Shown one piece after another: positions 47,729-47,958 of a stretch of 47,958 bases of DNA. The DNA comes from a virus. The DNA lies in IMG/VR virus record IMGVR_UViG_3300020219_000021, positions 1-47,958 of that record, one strand, 5' to 3'. How positions within the stretch are numbered: position 1 is the first letter of the stretch; each line of letters starts with the position of its first letter. A program made the translations under genes and the position numbers. The notes under the pieces were generated by a model that saw nothing but the letters and a program-made list of their open reading frames with translations, was not told the DNA's origin and did no database searches.

Positions 47729-47958
47729 ATGAAGATAATTGAAACTAACGTACAACAACTCCTCACAGGGCTCGCAGTTGTTCCAAGACGTGCCGCAGAC
47801 CAGTTGCGACGATGGCAAAACGATCGAAAAGTTTACCCAGGCAGCACAAAGATGGGCGCCGCAAGACTGTACAAGAATTATGTAAGTTGGTACGCAGAGA
47901 CGTTTGGCGACAAGAATTCAGCACTATCCCTTACAGTCTGGGGGCTGGCCATGAAGGA
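47729..47958 (+). CDS. Hypothetical protein, cut by the window end
   Basis: TAGGAGAG precedes ATG 47729. MKIIETNVQQLLTGLAVVPR, then DQLRRWQNDRKVYPGSTKMG; helical and basic. 76 codons are visible. If the window is circular, the next bases (C TAA) give a final Asp and a stop at position 4. The VPRRAADQLRRW segment could be DNA-binding. Confidence 0.6.
   Translation, partial: MKIIETNVQQLLTGLAVVPRRAADQLRRWQNDRKVYPGSTKMGAARLYKNYVSWYAETFGDKNSALSLTVWGLAMK

Overview
The window looks like the essentially complete genome of a temperate, podovirus-like phage of a Gram-negative host. The virion genes include a large terminase, a 660-residue portal, a scaffold, a major capsid protein, tail-tube and nozzle proteins, a tail fibre and three glycine/glutamine-rich ejection-type proteins. 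No tape-measure, sheath or baseplate genes are visible. A Gram-negative host is inferred from many short secreted lipoproteins with lipoboxes and a lytic transglycosylase. A tyrosine integrase next to a 3' fragment of tRNA-Leu(UAA), probably the attP core, indicates a temperate lifestyle. The last gene (47729 onward) would end two codons past the window end if positions 47958 and 1 were joined, which is consistent with a circularly closed genome.

Layout. Plus strand, 186-4957: tightly overlapping small unknown genes, an HTH protein, a 0.7-kb control island (a structured-RNA candidate and 25-bp palindromic operators), a two-domain DNA-binding regulator and a collagen-like lipoprotein. Plus strand, 5048-8604: a serine recombinase flanked by 80-bp direct repeats, small membrane proteins, a PQ-loop protein, and secreted proteins (lytic transglycosylase, ClpP-like lipoprotein, HExxH protein). 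Plus strand, 8608-17960: replication and recombination genes: dATP/dGTP pyrophosphohydrolase-like protein, Cas4-like nuclease, Sak4-like ATPase, SSB-like protein, family-A DNA polymerase, AEP primase, RuvC-like resolvase, DinG-like helicase and a metallophosphoesterase.

Plus strand, 17950-19212: an IS200/IS605-type element encoding an IsrB-family (RuvC-only, HNH-less) RNA-guided nickase with an upstream omega/HEARO RNA candidate. Plus strand, 19220-24818: small membrane and lipoproteins, dUTPase, ThyX, class II ribonucleotide reductase, attP and integrase. Minus strand, 47078 down to 24932: packaging, head, tail and ejection genes. The two arms diverge from the 47.08-47.73 kb intergenic region and converge at 24.8-24.9 kb.

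The two most notable systems are mobile elements. (1) The DNA polymerase gene is fractured within motif B into an N-extein/IntN gene and an IntC/C-extein gene, separated by a free-standing HNH endonuclease ORF. The C-half has its own strong ribosome-binding site inside the HNH gene, so this looks like a split intein that restores the polymerase by trans-splicing. (2) The IsrB element sits between two phage genes, contributing the stop codon of the upstream gene and overlapping the start codon of the downstream one. All functions are read from motifs and context; no database search was possible.
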